A stretch of DNA of 64,000 nucleotides, taken from positions 124,001-188,000 of the forward strand of contig SIJG01000153.1 of NCBI GenBank assembly GCA_023374025.1, given 5' to 3'. Each line of letters starts with the position of its first letter. The first letter of the stretch is position 1. The stretch is from Heterodera schachtii. Its lineage: Eukaryota; Nematoda; Chromadorea; Rhabditida; Heteroderidae. A program made the translations under genes and the position numbers. Of this stretch, positions 35,959 through 47,677 are shown piece by piece. Below the pieces are notes generated by a model, which had not been told where the DNA came from, searched no databases, and was given only the letters and a program-made list of their open reading frames with translations.

Positions 35959-36201
35959 CTCATTACCATTCATTGAACATAATAATTCTCCTATTTTCTT
36001 CTTTGTCTAATTTCCAAATCCATTTTTATGGCATTGGAATTCTAATTTCTCTAATTAAATGTAATAAAATGCCTTAATTTCGATCAGAATTCCTTTTGCC
36101 AAGCAATCAATTCGTTTTTGTTTAAAATGGGCAATGTCGTCAGTAACGTGGGCAATTTTATGGTCAGGGCAGCAGCGGTTGCTGTCGACGGATTTTTGGC
36201 T
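35573..36201. repeat. Direct segmental duplication, copy 1 of 2
   Basis: Nearly identical to 37737-38361, beginning inside the hAT-type element (gtgagttttcgtcgttattt) and ending inside gene A exon 1 at gacggattttt. The duplication therefore postdates the element's insertion. Confidence 0.8.
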
Positions 36202-36402
36202 GTTGGCGAAGCGATTGGCGAAGCGTGCAAACGCGCGCGCCAAGGAATGCGCGCCAAATTTTTCAGAAATTTTCCTCTTTTAGTTGAAAATAATGCATTA
36301 CCACAAATTAGAACATTTTTTAGAAATAAGAACATAAAGAAAAACCCTGTATTAATTGGAAAAAAAATAAAAAGAAAACGTCAGCCGGTGTCGAACTCAT
36401 AA
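36127..36402 (+). pseudogene. Gene A exon 1, copy 3
   Basis: Frame MGNVVSNVGNFMVRAAAVAV..., 91 residues to TAA at 36400. The N-terminus fits a myristoylation signal (Gly2, Ser6). It contains an Ala-rich helix and a basic run (CKRARQGMRAK). No exon 2 follows; the Cys-cluster exon appears only as a broken piece at 37261. An upstream ATG nine bases earlier (MFK) is in frame, but the MGN start matches copy 4 and family members. Confidence 0.5.
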
Positions 36403-36452
36403 CAAAAAGGAGTGTTAATGTTGAAGCACTAACCACTAATCCACAAATATAT
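36384..36452 (-). other. tRNA-like (Pol III box) sequence
   Basis: On the minus strand TAGTGGTTAGTGC resembles an A box, and GAGTTCGACACC a B box about 30 bp later, followed by T-rich sequence. The acceptor stem does not pair, so it is not a functional tRNA. It may be the head of a tRNA-derived SINE; a partial relative lies near 9000-9050. Confidence 0.35.
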
Positions 36453-36559
36453 TTAAAAATGAAAATAAAATTCACTTTATTTCATAAAATTTGTCAAATG
36501 GATAAAAAAAATTCAAAATTGTATAAATTTTTGCCTTTTATCCACGAATATGTCATTCT

Positions 36560-36690
36560 CAGGGGTGTATCGCGGGGGCGGGGGATGCGGGGGTCTGAAT
36601 CACGGGGACGGGGACGGGGGTGAGCCCCAAAAACCTGTCCCGTCCTCGGGGACGGGGGCGGAGGCGGGGGTGGGGCTCGAACCCTAAAAT
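36560..36690. repeat. GC-rich transposon-end-like block
   Basis: Runs of gggggcgggg and ggacgggggc end in gctcgaaccctaaa. A related block is at 27645-27700. Likely ends of a small hAT-type MITE; target duplication not seen. Confidence 0.45.
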
Positions 36691-37260
36691 AAACAGACCT
36701 GATAATTAGTCAATCAAAATTTTGCGAATTTTTGTGCTGATTTTTGAAAATGAAATAATGGGAAAACAACGTGACCGGAAATGTGTGAATGGTAAAAAAA
36801 TATTTTTAGACAAAGTTTCTGTAGCATTAAGTTTTGTAATACAAAAGACCAAAATTGTTAGGAACCTCGTTCTCAATTTGTTAATTCAATTTTTGAAAAA
36901 TAATTGAAAAATTTACGAAACGCCGAAAAACGTGAACAATATACAGGAGCATATACAAGATTACCGCGGGTCGAGAAATTTTCGGGATTCAATTTTCAGG
37001 TGGGGTCGGAATAATAAACCTTTTATGAAGAAAACCAAAAACTTTGCCAAATATTTACACTAAACTATAGTATGATGCTTATTTCTCAAATAAATTGTGA
37101 GCAAAAGATCCGGCGGCGGCTCTAACCTGATTTGATAATTTTTAAAAATTTATTATTACATTGAAGAATTTTTTAATACAGTGGCTTTTTAGGAACTAAT
37201 CGCATCAAAAATGGAAAAATTGAAATATTAGTTTAATTTTTATTTTAATTAATTATTTAA

Positions 37261-37510
37261 TGGACATGGTCTCCTGCAAATGTGACAACCATTGACCAGT
37301 TGTGTTATTGTGTGGCTGCCAAAGCGAGATGCCATCTCCGCATAACATTTTCCCCTCTTTTTCTTCCCATTTTTCTCCTTTTCCTTTTGAGTATTTAATT
37401 CGCTTTTTCATTTATCATTTTTCAGTTTGTTCGGCAACATTCGAATTGTTTCTCAAAAAACGGCATGGAGGATTTAATTGAAAATGACCCCGAGAAACGA
37501 TAAAAGAATT
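37261..37510 (+). pseudogene. Broken gene A Cys-cluster exon followed by MATH-like scrap
   Basis: 37261-37350 retains DMVSCKCDN, then loses the middle of the cluster and the CHH (reads cgagatgccatctccgc). 37425-37510 resembles the MATH exon at 18895 (cattcgaattgtttctcaaa), out of frame. The mixture suggests rearrangement between the two gene families' debris. Confidence 0.45.
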
Positions 37511-37736
37511 GATTCAATTGTATTTTTTAAATCAGAAACACATAAAAAGACGGAACGGGCCAACTGAGGCCCAAAAGAATTTTAATTTTTTTTGAATTCC
37601 ATTGAATAATGTTTTTAAAAACAGAAAAATACGAAATTTAAAAAAAAAATAATAAACTGGATGTTGACCCTATCCTTGTTTCGGAACCCAGAAAGTTCAA
37701 GCCCAGGTCAAGCTCTATTTTTCCTCAAAATCCGAA

Positions 37737-38361
37737 AATTGTGAGTTTTCGTCGTTATTTTGGCATTTTTAATAAATATTTTCGCCATTTTTAGTGAAAT
37801 TTTTCTATTGTTTTATGAGAATTTTTTTGAAATTTTTGCAAACTTGGAAATATTTTTTTACGACGGACGACAATAAATAAATTTTGCATTTTTATATTTT
37901 TGGTTCTTTATTGTATTTCTTAAGTTTATTTAAGCAAATATTGACTATATACACCTTTTTGGAATTTTTGAGAGTTTAAAAAATATATTTTGGCAGTTTT
38001 TAGTCCATATTTTGGTCCATATTTGGCCATTTTTGAGCTTTTTAGTCCATATTTCGGGCTTTTTTAGTCCATATTTTATGTCCATATTTGCCATTTTTTA
38101 GTCCATTAATTTACAACCCTACTCATTACCATTCATTGAACATAATAATTCTCATATTTTCTTCTTTGTCTAATTTTCAAATCCATTTTTATGACATTGG
38201 AATTCTAATTTCTCTAATTAAATGTAATAAAATGCCTTAATTTCGATCAGAATTCCTTTTGCCAAGCAATCAATTCGTTTTTGTTTAAAATGGGCAATGT
38301 CGTCAGTAACGTGGGCAATTTTATGGTCAGGGCAGCAGCGGTTGCTGTCGACGGATTTTTG
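37737..38361. repeat. Direct segmental duplication, copy 2 of 2
   Basis: Second copy of 35573-36201; it supplies gene A copy 4 with its exon 1 up to the gacggattttt breakpoint, after which the sequence differs. Confidence 0.8.
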
Positions 38362-39300
38362 TTTTTTTGGAATTTCCCTCCAATTTTTTTGCGAAGACCT
38401 AAAGCATATCTACATTATTTTGTTATCAATTTTTTTTATAAGTTTCTGTTTACCTCATTATTAAGGCAATTTCGCCGGATATCTTTTCTTAATCGTCCAT
38501 TCTTTGCTGATTGAAAGCACATAACCTTTTTTTAAATCCTATTCTTAAAAATTATTTCATATGGTTTTTTGCACTTTTTGTCTTATCGGTTTACGTTGTC
38601 CAATTACATTCAAAATTTAAGAATGAAAAGGCTCTTAAAAACATCCGTGATGAACTGAGCGACCTCGGCTTGGACCACATTTCGTACGCATTTGTTAAGG
38701 GCGTCGAGTGAGTGAAAAATGGAAAAACCGAAAATATATTTAATTATTTTAATTTTATTACCAATTAAAATTGAATAAAATTGGTTTTTCTTTACATTCA
38801 GAGTTGACATGGTCTGCTACAAATGTGAGAACCGACTGAACAACATTGACGAGTTGTGTTGCTGTGGGGATGCCAAAGAGAGATGCCACCACCGTAATTG
38901 GTAGGAGATAAAAAGATTTAATTTGGGAATTATATGCATTAATGAGTATTAGAGACCGGACGGGATCGGGATCCCGCGGGATTTCTTCGGGATCCCGCGG
39001 GATCAAATTCGGGATCCATCCCGATTGTTTTTCCAAAATCTTCGGGATTGGTCGGGATCGGGATTTGATCGGGATCCCTCCGACCCCTGTTGTCCGGTCT
39101 CTAATGAGTATCAAATGATCCATTTTAAATGGGTTTAAAATGCATTCGCCATGTTTTTACGATTTTTAATGTCCAGGCGCCAAATGATGCAAAAACAATC
39201 AAAATTATTTTGTTCAATAATTTTTTCTAATGCATATTATATTAATTTGCTTTTCAGCTGTTCCTACCGCAACAATCAGCTCGCTTTGACTTTTTACTGA
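38290..39300 (+). CDS. Gene A copy 4 (Cys/His cluster protein), exon 1 uncertain
   Basis: Confident exons: 38622-38707 (KALKNIRDELSDLGLDHISY), 38802-38900 (MVCYKCENRL, NIDELCCC, ERCHHRN) and 39258-39300 (CSYRNNQLALTFY, stop TGA). Each joins in phase and the CxxC, CxC, CHH and CC ligands are kept. Exon 1 starts at 38290 (MGNVVSNVGN) but diverges after the segmental-duplication breakpoint at about 38361, and I see no donor matching exon 2's phase with certainty. A 154-bp hAT-type element lies in the intron before the last exon. The gene sits 221 bp upstream of intact gene B copy 4. It could be expressed with a different first exon or be recently broken. Confidence 0.55.
38950..39103. mobile_element. 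Short hAT-type MITE in a gene A intron
   Basis: Ends TAGAGACCGGACGG and ...GTCCGGTCTCTA, flanked by the exact 8-bp repeat ATGAGTAT (38942-38949, 39104-39111). Interior is gatcccgcgggat-type palindromes. Its ends are related to those of the 60024-62151 element. Confidence 0.85.
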
Positions 39301-39521
39301 TTTTGATGAACAGAAAGGAAGAAAATTATGTTTTCATTTTACAAATTTAGGAGTCCAAATTAATTGGAAGAAATTTATTTCTTCGTTTTATGAAAAATAT
39401 TTTTGTGAATTTTCTCAATTAACGAGTTTTTTCTATGTGAAAATACTTTTCATATTGAGAATGTAATTTAAATTTGTCTTTAACTTTCTCACTTTTGTTC
39501 AAATTTAAACAAAAAACCATC

Positions 39522-40933
39522 ATGCCCTTGCCCTTTTTCAACTGGTCGCCATGGTCTTCAAACAAAAACGACACTTTCAGTGGTGCAAATGTAATTATTA
39601 ATCAAATTGGAAATGAATAATATAAAATTATTTAAATGTACATAATTCATAATTTTAAAAATTTATTTTCGATTTTTTTTAGTTGCGTCCTCACGAGTGG
39701 CTTTGCGTGCGTCAAAATGCCACTCCTGAGGAGATCAAAGAAAACTACCGGAAGCTTGTCCGTGTCATTCACTCGGACAAAAACAACCAATGCGGCGACA
39801 AATTGTTTATGGTAGGACCAGTGACAAGGGTTACTGTAACTAAACAATTTAATCACAAATTGAAAAATATTTTAAAAATCAACAGAAATTTCTTTTATCT
39901 TAGCTGATCACGAATGCTAAAGACGTGCTCCTTGGTCACTCCGGGAACAGCAGCATTTCGATGGTCCGTTGTTAAATATTAATTATTCATTTGGTTTTAA
40001 TAAGTGGTGTTCATATAATAGAATTTAAAAATTTTTTCTTATTTTGATTCTCTGGCCTATCATTTTTAAAATTAAATTAACCGAAAATCGGGATATATTT
40101 AATAAATATTTTGCTAAATCATTGCCGGAATTTTTCCGTTAGTACAAAAAGTTTGGGGGTTTTCAAATTAAAATGTACTACTGTTGGTGTTACTGTACAG
40201 GACAATGACCAGCAAATGGAATTGGTGTTCGAGCCTTTCACCGCGGTGCTCAACAAGCCCAAGTATCAAGCGATTGTTGCCCAGCTGAACACAATGCCGA
40301 AAAGTGCCGGTGATTGTGCGACTGTCGGATACAGTAAGACTAATAATTTAAAAATTCAAATCCCTGAAAAACTATTTTCCAATTTACAGATGTTTTCTTG
40401 GTGAACAGTTTGATCGAAGATGCTAAAAATTTTGCTTTGGAAGGAATGTTTAAGGCCTACAAAAAAGTACAGTTTAATTTTGGTCAATTTAATAAAAGAA
40501 ATGAGGCAAAATTATGGCTTCGAATGTTCCACGCCTCCGCTCTCAATTTACATATTAACTAATTAAGCTTCAACTTATTTATAATTATGTTCAGAAACCC
40601 AAAATTAGCTTCTTTTTTTGTCCATTTTTCACCTTTTATGTCCCGACCATTTTTTAAATGGGTCTATTTGTTAAAAGAGATATTAGGGGTAACTCTGATG
40701 GATAAAATAATGTATTTTTTGAATTTAAAATTTTATAGCAAAATTAAAAGGATTTGCTCAATAAAATATTTGCCCATTTTTAGGCGTTGGAGTCGAAATT
40801 CGTCTGCAAAAAGTGCGGGAAGCAAATGCATTTGGACGACATTTGCTACTGTCACAAAGCGACGACCAATTGCCATTGCAATGCGCGAAAATGTTGCGAC
40901 ACGAAGCCGGAAGAATGTGGCAGCTTCCTCTGA
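39522..40933 (+). CDS. Gene B copy 4: J-domain-like protein with HSD in place of HPD (205 aa)
   Basis: Exons 39522-39590, 39683-39811, 39904-39963, 40201-40333, 40390-40466 and 40784-40933 join in phase to 205 residues. It begins MPLPFFNWSPWSS, unlike the MFxxSRKNN starts of minus-strand copies. The J-like segment keeps EWLCVRQNATPEE and LITNAKDVLLG, but the catalytic tripeptide is HSD (RVIHSDKNN). The last exon carries FVCKKCGKQMHLDDICYC then CHCNARKCC. Loss of the HPD proline usually abolishes Hsp70 stimulation in J-domain proteins, so this may be a J-like scaffold. Here the third intron has a GT donor (ATG|GTCCGT). Frames, splice sites and stop are all intact. Confidence 0.75.
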
Positions 40934-42400
40934 GTGATCAATCCCTGATCGATGGTCAAAGTGATCAAACATATTTATTTGGAGAGTATACCCAAATTTT
41001 GACATCATTTAATTGTGGTTAATCATTGACAACCTTTTTGTCTTTTTTTATAAATCTTTTTCTTATGCTCTTCGATTTCGGCAAATTTGAGATGAGTTTA
41101 CTTAGTCAATGAATGATTAATTTTGGTTTATTTTTAAGTGAGAATTTTGCTAATGAACTTAATGACAATTTTGTTTAAGCTTCACCAGTAAATGGCCTTA
41201 TCGCATTTTTTGTCAATTGCAAGATTTGGTTCATATTTTTCCATTATTTAATTGGGTATATTAAATGGTTGAAAAACTTTTTAAATTTTGCTGGTTATTA
41301 GCGAACGCTTTAGCTCTCCAATGAGATCAAGAATTTATATGTATTGTTCTTGAGAAAAAACTATGAAAATTTTCAAATATTTTTAAGTGTTTTCATTTCC
41401 CTTTGGGTTAACGCGTGGGGGCTTTTCCTAATGAATTTTGCTTTTTTCGAATTTTGATTCAACTAACATCTTTAACAATCCAATTGGCGATAAATAGAAA
41501 CGTATTATAATAAAAATAGAAAACTACTCCATTGCGACAGGAAATTTAGAAAGTTTAAGTTAATTTTTAGCATGCTTTTAAATTAAATAATCTCTTTTTG
41601 TAAAAAATTATTCATTTGCAAATTAAGTGATTAAAAATGACCAAGGATTTTTTCATTTCCCGAGTTATAATTTTGATAGGTGACGAATTCTTTGAATTTT
41701 ACATACTTAAAGCTAATGAGTGAATTTATTTAATAGAGGGAAAGGGACAAAGTTTTATATTGATAAAAAAAATCTGAAATAAATTGATTTCGAACGGTCT
41801 ACGTCAGTTGGGCGCTCACGGTTGGGCGCCAGCATGTTTTTCCACTATAACTTTCTACAACTTTCTTCTTTGTCACCCAAATCCAACTCTGTTGGTATCA
41901 TTCGAAAGCTTAACATATTTAGAAGCTTTTCCTAAGCTATTGTTTCGCGATTAGACAAATACCAAAAAAATTATACATGAAAATTGTAAAAAAACTCGAA
42001 ATTTTGGTGTTTTTTCTTAATAAAATTTTTTCCAGCCTTGAAAATCCTTTCGCTTTTGGTAAGGCTAATAGAGAATGTTAAGCGCTTTCGAATGATACCA
42101 AAATTGTTGGATTTGGATGCCAGAGAAAAAAGCTATAGTGGAAAAACCTGCTGTCGCCCAAACGTGAGCGCCCAACCGTTGGCGCCCAACTGACGGGTTC
42201 CGATTTCGAATAATTGTTGATTGGTTAAATTTACGATGGATTTTGAAAAATCATTGAATATAAAATGGATATCAGATGGCGACAAACGACTGAAAACACT
42301 CAAAAATACCTAAGTTTTCTTACTTTTGAAAACAGTTATTTCAAAAAGGGTAACATTAGCTAAAAATAACAAAATTAAATTAGGGACACTCATTCTGCAG
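40934..42400. other. Intergenic DNA with one Mutator-type MITE
   Basis: Apart from the element at 41795-42201 the region is AT-rich with no protein-like frames. Confidence 0.5.
41795..42201. mobile_element. Mutator-type MITE, 407 bp
   Basis: Inverted ends contain cgtcagttgggcgc and a following gtttttccactata stretch on both sides. The 9-bp repeat GATTTCGAA flanks it (41786-41794, 42202-42210). Long inverted repeats with a 9-bp duplication suggest Mutator-type mobilisation. Confidence 0.75.
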
Positions 42401-43590
42401 GATTGCCAAATTCATTTGCTTCTTTTTCGAGTTTTAATCTGGTTTTCGGGCATTTACGCCACTGTAGACCTGTATTTTCGTGGTTAGCTACGCTAGACGA
42501 ATTCTTCCATTTTTTGACCATCGTCAACACGGTCTCCAAATGGCATTTGCTTTCTTACCGTTTCGATGATTTTGTGGATTTCCAATTTGGAAATTGATCG
42601 AAATTAGCAAGGACAAAGGACCAAAAGCGAAATTGTCTGTGCTAATCGACCACAATGGCAATGCATTGATCATTCCATTATCGCATTCCTCCGTTCGAAC
42701 AAGCAAATTTTTGACCGAAGTTTCACCAAATTGGGTTTGTCTGTGTGATCAGACAAAATCGAAGATGATCAGCCGATTTGGGATGTTTTGGCCCGTCAAA
42801 TTTGGCCAATTTTGCGACAAACATTTGCCATTTGAGTCTTTCCGGTCGTGGTTATTTGAACAATTTAATTCGTCTTTCGGCGCCAACAATTCTCGGTATT
42901 TATACTTTACAGACCATAAAAAATAAATTATTTTTTAAATCATATAAAAAAATTTCTAGGAGGTTTTCGGGTTCGCTGATCACGAATCTGACATCCATTT
43001 CGACTAAATTCGAACCCCGAACCCGTATTCGAGTTATTTTTGCACCTAAAATGATTTTTTGAAAATTAAATTTTCGAATTTTTCTTCGAATACGGGTTCG
43101 GGGTTCGAAGCACTATAATAGCCAAGGGCAATGGTAAAGATTATTGGTCCCGAAAATTTTTAAAGAAAATTGTGAGAGTTTTTTCCGAGGTAATCCGAGG
43201 CGCTTAGAACGTATCCTGGCACTCTTTAGGCTCAATTCCGAACCTCGAACCCGGATTCGAACATTTTTCGAAAATTAAAATTCCCATTTCTTGCAAATTT
43301 GTTAAGGCATTGTTCGAATTTTACAATAAAAACACAAGGGATTTCGATATGAAAACAGAAAAGACATTGGCTGCATTCAACAAGCAATGTTTGTAAAAAT
43401 GAGAATTTTAAATTTTCAAAAAATGTTCGTATCCGGGTTCAGGGTTCGAAATTGAGCCGAAAGAAGGCCAGATTCGTGCTAAGCGCATCGGGGACCAATA
43501 ATCTTTACCATTGCCTAGCTGAGGAATTTTGTAAAAATAGATTAATTAATTACGAACAATTGTAAATGCAATGAAAGTAGACAAAAATTT

Positions 43591-46079
43591 TGATTGGACG
43601 CATAAAAATTTGATTGGACGCATAAAAATTGATTGGACGCATAAAAATTTGATTGGACGCATAAAAATTGATTGGACGCATAAAAATTGATTGGACGCAT
43701 AAAAATTGATGGGACGCATAAAAGTCGATGGGACGCATAAAAATTGATTGGACGCATAAAAATTGATTGGACGCATAAAAATTTGATTGGACGCATAAAA
43801 ATTGATTGGACGCATAAAAATTTGATTGGACGCATAAAAATTGATTGGACGCATAAAAATTGATGGGACGCATAAAAGTCGATGGGACGCATAAAAGTTG
43901 ATGGGACGCATAAAAATTGATTGGACGCATAAAAATTGATTGGACGCATAAAAATTTGATTGGATGCATAAAAATTGATTGGACGCATAAAAATTGATTG
44001 GACGCATAAAAATTGATTGGACGCATAAAAATTGATTGGACGCATAAAAATTTGATTGGATGCATAAAAATTGATTGGACGCATAAAAATTTGATTGGAT
44101 GCATAAAAATTGATTGGACGCATAAAAATTGATTGGACGCATAAAAATTGATTGGACGCATAAAAATTTGATTGGATGCATAAAAATTGATTGGACGCAT
44201 AAAAATTGATGGGACGCATAAAAATTGATTGGACGCATAAAAATTGATTGGACGCATAAAAATTTGATTGGATGCATAAAAATTGATTGGACGCATAAAA
44301 ATTGATTGGACGCATAAAAATTGATTGGACGCATAAAAATTGATTGGACGCATAAAAATTTGATTGGACGCATAAAAATTGATTGGACGCATAAAAATTT
44401 GATTGGACGCATAAAAATTAATTGGACGCATAAAAATTGATTGGACGCATAAAAATTGATGGGACGCATAAAAGTCGATGGGACGCATAAAAATTGATTG
44501 GACGCATAAAAATTGATTGGACGCATAAAAATTTGATTGGACGCATAAAAATTGATTGGACGCATAAAAATTTGATTGGACGCATAAAAATTGATTGGAC
44601 GCATAAAAATTGATGGGACGCATAAAAGTCGATGGGACGCATAAAAGTTGATGGGACGCATAAAAATTGATTGGACGCATAAAAATTGATTGGACGCATA
44701 AAAATTTGATTGGATGCATAAAAATTGATTGGACGCATAAAAATTGATTGGACGCATAAAAATTGATTGGACGCATAAAAATTGATTGGACGCATAAAAA
44801 TTTGATTGGATGCATAAAAATTGATTGGACGCATAAAAATTTGATTGGATGCATAAAAATTGATTGGACGCATAAAAATTGATTGGACGCATAAAAATTG
44901 ATTGGACGCATAAAAATTTGATTGGATGCATAAAAATTGATTGGACGCATAAAAATTGATGGGACGCATAAAAATTGATTGGACGCATAAAAATTGATTG
45001 GACGCATAAAAATTTGATTGGATGCATAAAAATTGATTGGACGCATAAAAATTGATTGGACGCATAAAAATTGATTGGACGCATAAAAATTGATTGGACG
45101 CATAAAAATTTGATTGGACGCATAAAAATTGATTGGACGCATAAAAATTGATGGGACGCATAAAAGTCGATGGGACGCATTGATTGGACGCATAAAAATT
45201 TGATTGGACGCATAAAAATTGATTGGACGCATAAAAATTGATTGGACGCATAAAAATTGATTGGACGCATAAAAATTGATTGGACACATAAAAATTTTGA
45301 TTGGACGCATAAAAATTGATTGGACGCATAAAAATTGATGGGACGCATAAAAGTCGATGGGACGCATAAAAATTGATGGGACGCATAAAAATTGATTGGA
45401 CGCATAAAAATTGATTGGACGCATAAAAATTGATTGGACGCATAAAAATTTGATTGGACGCATAAAAATTGATTGGACGCATAAAAATTGATGGGACGCA
45501 TAAAAGTCGATGGGACGCATAAAAATTGATGGGACGCATAAAAATTGATTGGACGCATAAAAATTTGATTGGACGCATAAAAATTGATTGGACGCATAAA
45601 AATTGATGGGACGCATAAAAATTGATTGGACGCATAAAAATTTGATTGGACGCATAAAAATTGATTGGACGCATAAAAATTGATGGGATGCATAAAAGTC
45701 GATGGGACGCATAAAAATTGATGGGACGCATAAAAATTGATTGGACGCATAAAAATTTGATTGGACGCATAAAAATTGATTGGACGCATAAAAATTGATG
45801 GGACGCATAAAAGTCGATGGGACGCATAAAAGTTGATGGGACGCATAAAAATTGATGGGACGCATAAAAATTGATTGGACGCATAAAAATTTGATTGGAC
45901 GCATAAAAATTGATTGGACGCATAAAAATTGATGGGACGCATAAAAGTCGATGGGACGCATAAAAATTGATGGGACGCATAAAAATTGATTGGACGCATA
46001 AAAATTTGATTGGACGCATAAAAATTGATTGGACGCATAAAAATTGATGGGACGCATAAAAGTCGATGGGACGCATAAA
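43591..46079. repeat. 2.5-kb minisatellite of a 19/20-bp unit with higher-order structure
   Basis: About 128 tandem copies of gattggacgcataaaaatt, with 20-bp (extra T), 'gatggg', 'aaagtcg' and 'gatgca' variants. A block of variants recurs with a 750-bp period (for example ataaaagttg at 43891 and 44641). A shorter higher-order pattern follows from about 45165. The minus strand is open in all three frames because the unit contains no stop in any frame; this is a property of the repeat, not of a gene. It ends about 8 bp before the F-box-like exon at 46087. Confidence 0.95.
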
Positions 46080-46201
46080 CTAGACTTGAGCCTTATTTTG
46101 CATGGATTTCGACGAAGAAGCCTTATTGTTAGACTGCTGGATCAACAGTTTCAAGGAGGTGTGTTTGGTCATATTCTCATAAAACTTGCTTTTAATACTA
46201 C

Positions 46202-46312
46202 CGATGGTACACCCCAGGGATGGCATTCCGAGGCCCCAAAAATTTTCGGAAGAGGAATTTCGACCACAAAAATGTCGGAAATCGGAATTCCGTGCCATCC
46301 CTGCTGGTACAC
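46202..46312. mobile_element. Small MITE with GGGATGGCATTCCGA ends
   Basis: Ends cagggatggcattccg and cggaattccgtgccatccctg are inverted. The flanking phrase tggtacacccc occurs on both sides, although the right copy is offset by a few bases. Related sequence occurs at about 16945 and 4050. Confidence 0.55.
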
Positions 46313-46385
46313 CCCTTCGTCTAAAAATTTTCTAATTTATTTAAATCTCGAAAGGGTCCACTTTTTCAAGTAGTTATGTGAACAT

Positions 46386-47001
46386 TAGGGATGGGAATTT
46401 AAGTCAAATGACTTTTTTTTTGCTGACTCTAAATGACCTTAAAATGACTTCAAAAGTGTTCTACACTTTGTTTGAAGCTTCTAAGTTACATTTTTTTGTG
46501 ACTTTTTTTGACTTTTTTACACTTTTTGGGATTTTTGTGACTTTTTTCATGACTTTTTACACTTTTTAAGGCAAAATTTGACTTTTTGTGATGAAAAATT
46601 TCGAAAAATAAGTCAATCTTCGAGACGGAACTGGAATTTCTTATACCATTAGGACTCAAATGATGGGACTGAAAAATAACAATAAAATAAAAATCTGGTG
46701 GTGTAACACTTTTGAATATTTTTTTTCCGTTAAAATTATTCGTTTTTAAATTACTTTTTTCGAAGAATGTTTAAAACGGCTTTTGGGTTTAATTACATTT
46801 GGCTAATTTTCAGACTTTTTTGGATTTATTTGGTGCTTTTTTGGCATTTTATGTGACTTTTTGGTTATTTTTTCATGACTTTTTTGCATTTTTTGTGACT
46901 TTTTGGCATTTTTATGACTTTTTCGTGACTTTTTGGCGATTTTTCATGACTTTTTAAGTCGACTTTTATGAGATTTTTCGTGACTTAAATTCCCATCCCT
47001 A
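46386..47001. mobile_element. hAT-type MITE, 616 bp, in the F-box-like intron
   Basis: Ends TAGGGATGGGAATTTAAGTCA and its complement; exact 8-bp repeat GTGAACAT at 46378-46385 and 47002-47009. Interior is repetitive tgactttttt. Confidence 0.9.
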
Positions 47002-47190
47002 GTGAACATATTTCCGTTAAACGACATTGATTGCCTTTTATTTAAGTTTTCTTTTTGTTTAGACATTTCTCCGCGCCATCACTTCTTCAGTCAGTTACAA
47101 AATTGTTTTTGGAGTTGGCGTTTCAACAACGCCAATTGAGCCATTTGAATTGGAGAACGAACGGACTAAAGAAAAGCTGACACTGATGAT

Positions 47191-47677
47191 TAGGGATGAT
47201 ATTTATAGGCACTAAAAACCGTCAAAATAGGTAGGCCTTAGGCTCTAAAAAACCCCCAAAATAGGCCCTAAAAATGGAAAATAGGCACTAAAAAACCTCG
47301 TTTTTAGGGGTGTAAAATGACAAAATGTATTCAAAAAAGTAAAAAAATTAGGCCAAATCAGTACTGAGATATATAATTTTTAAAGCACAAATTATTGTCA
47401 AGAAAATAAATAAATAAATTTTTGATATGAATTTTTGAAAAGTTTTTCATTTCTTATGGATGTATTTTTGAAAAAATTTCGGGTCGATTCTTAAGGGTGT
47501 ATTTTTTTTTTAATTTTAGTCGATTCTTAGTGGTGCATTTTTCCTTAAGCCTAGAAAATAGGCACTAATAACTCGAAAAGTAGCTTAACAACAGCCCAAA
47601 AAAACATGTTTTTTGTGCGTTTCAGGCCACGGGGAGCTCAGGAAAAAATAGGCTTTTGCCTAAAAATATCATCCCTA
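47191..47677. mobile_element. hAT-type MITE inserted in F-box-like coding sequence
   Basis: Ends TAGGGATGATATTTATAGGC and ...AATATCATCCCTA; exact 8-bp repeat CTGATGAT at 47183-47190 and 47678-47685. The reading frame on each side belongs to the same protein segment. Confidence 0.9.

Noticed and set aside
36384..36452. Functional tRNA gene
   Set aside because: A and B boxes are approximate and the acceptor and anticodon stems do not pair.
43542..46076. Very long minus-strand frames (830-835 residues) of MRPINFYASNQ-type repeats
   Set aside because: They exist in all three frames because the 19/20-bp unit lacks stops; there is no non-repeat domain, splice support or codon bias.
43591..46079. 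CRISPR-like array
   Set aside because: Units are directly adjacent with no unique spacers, and the genome is eukaryotic.
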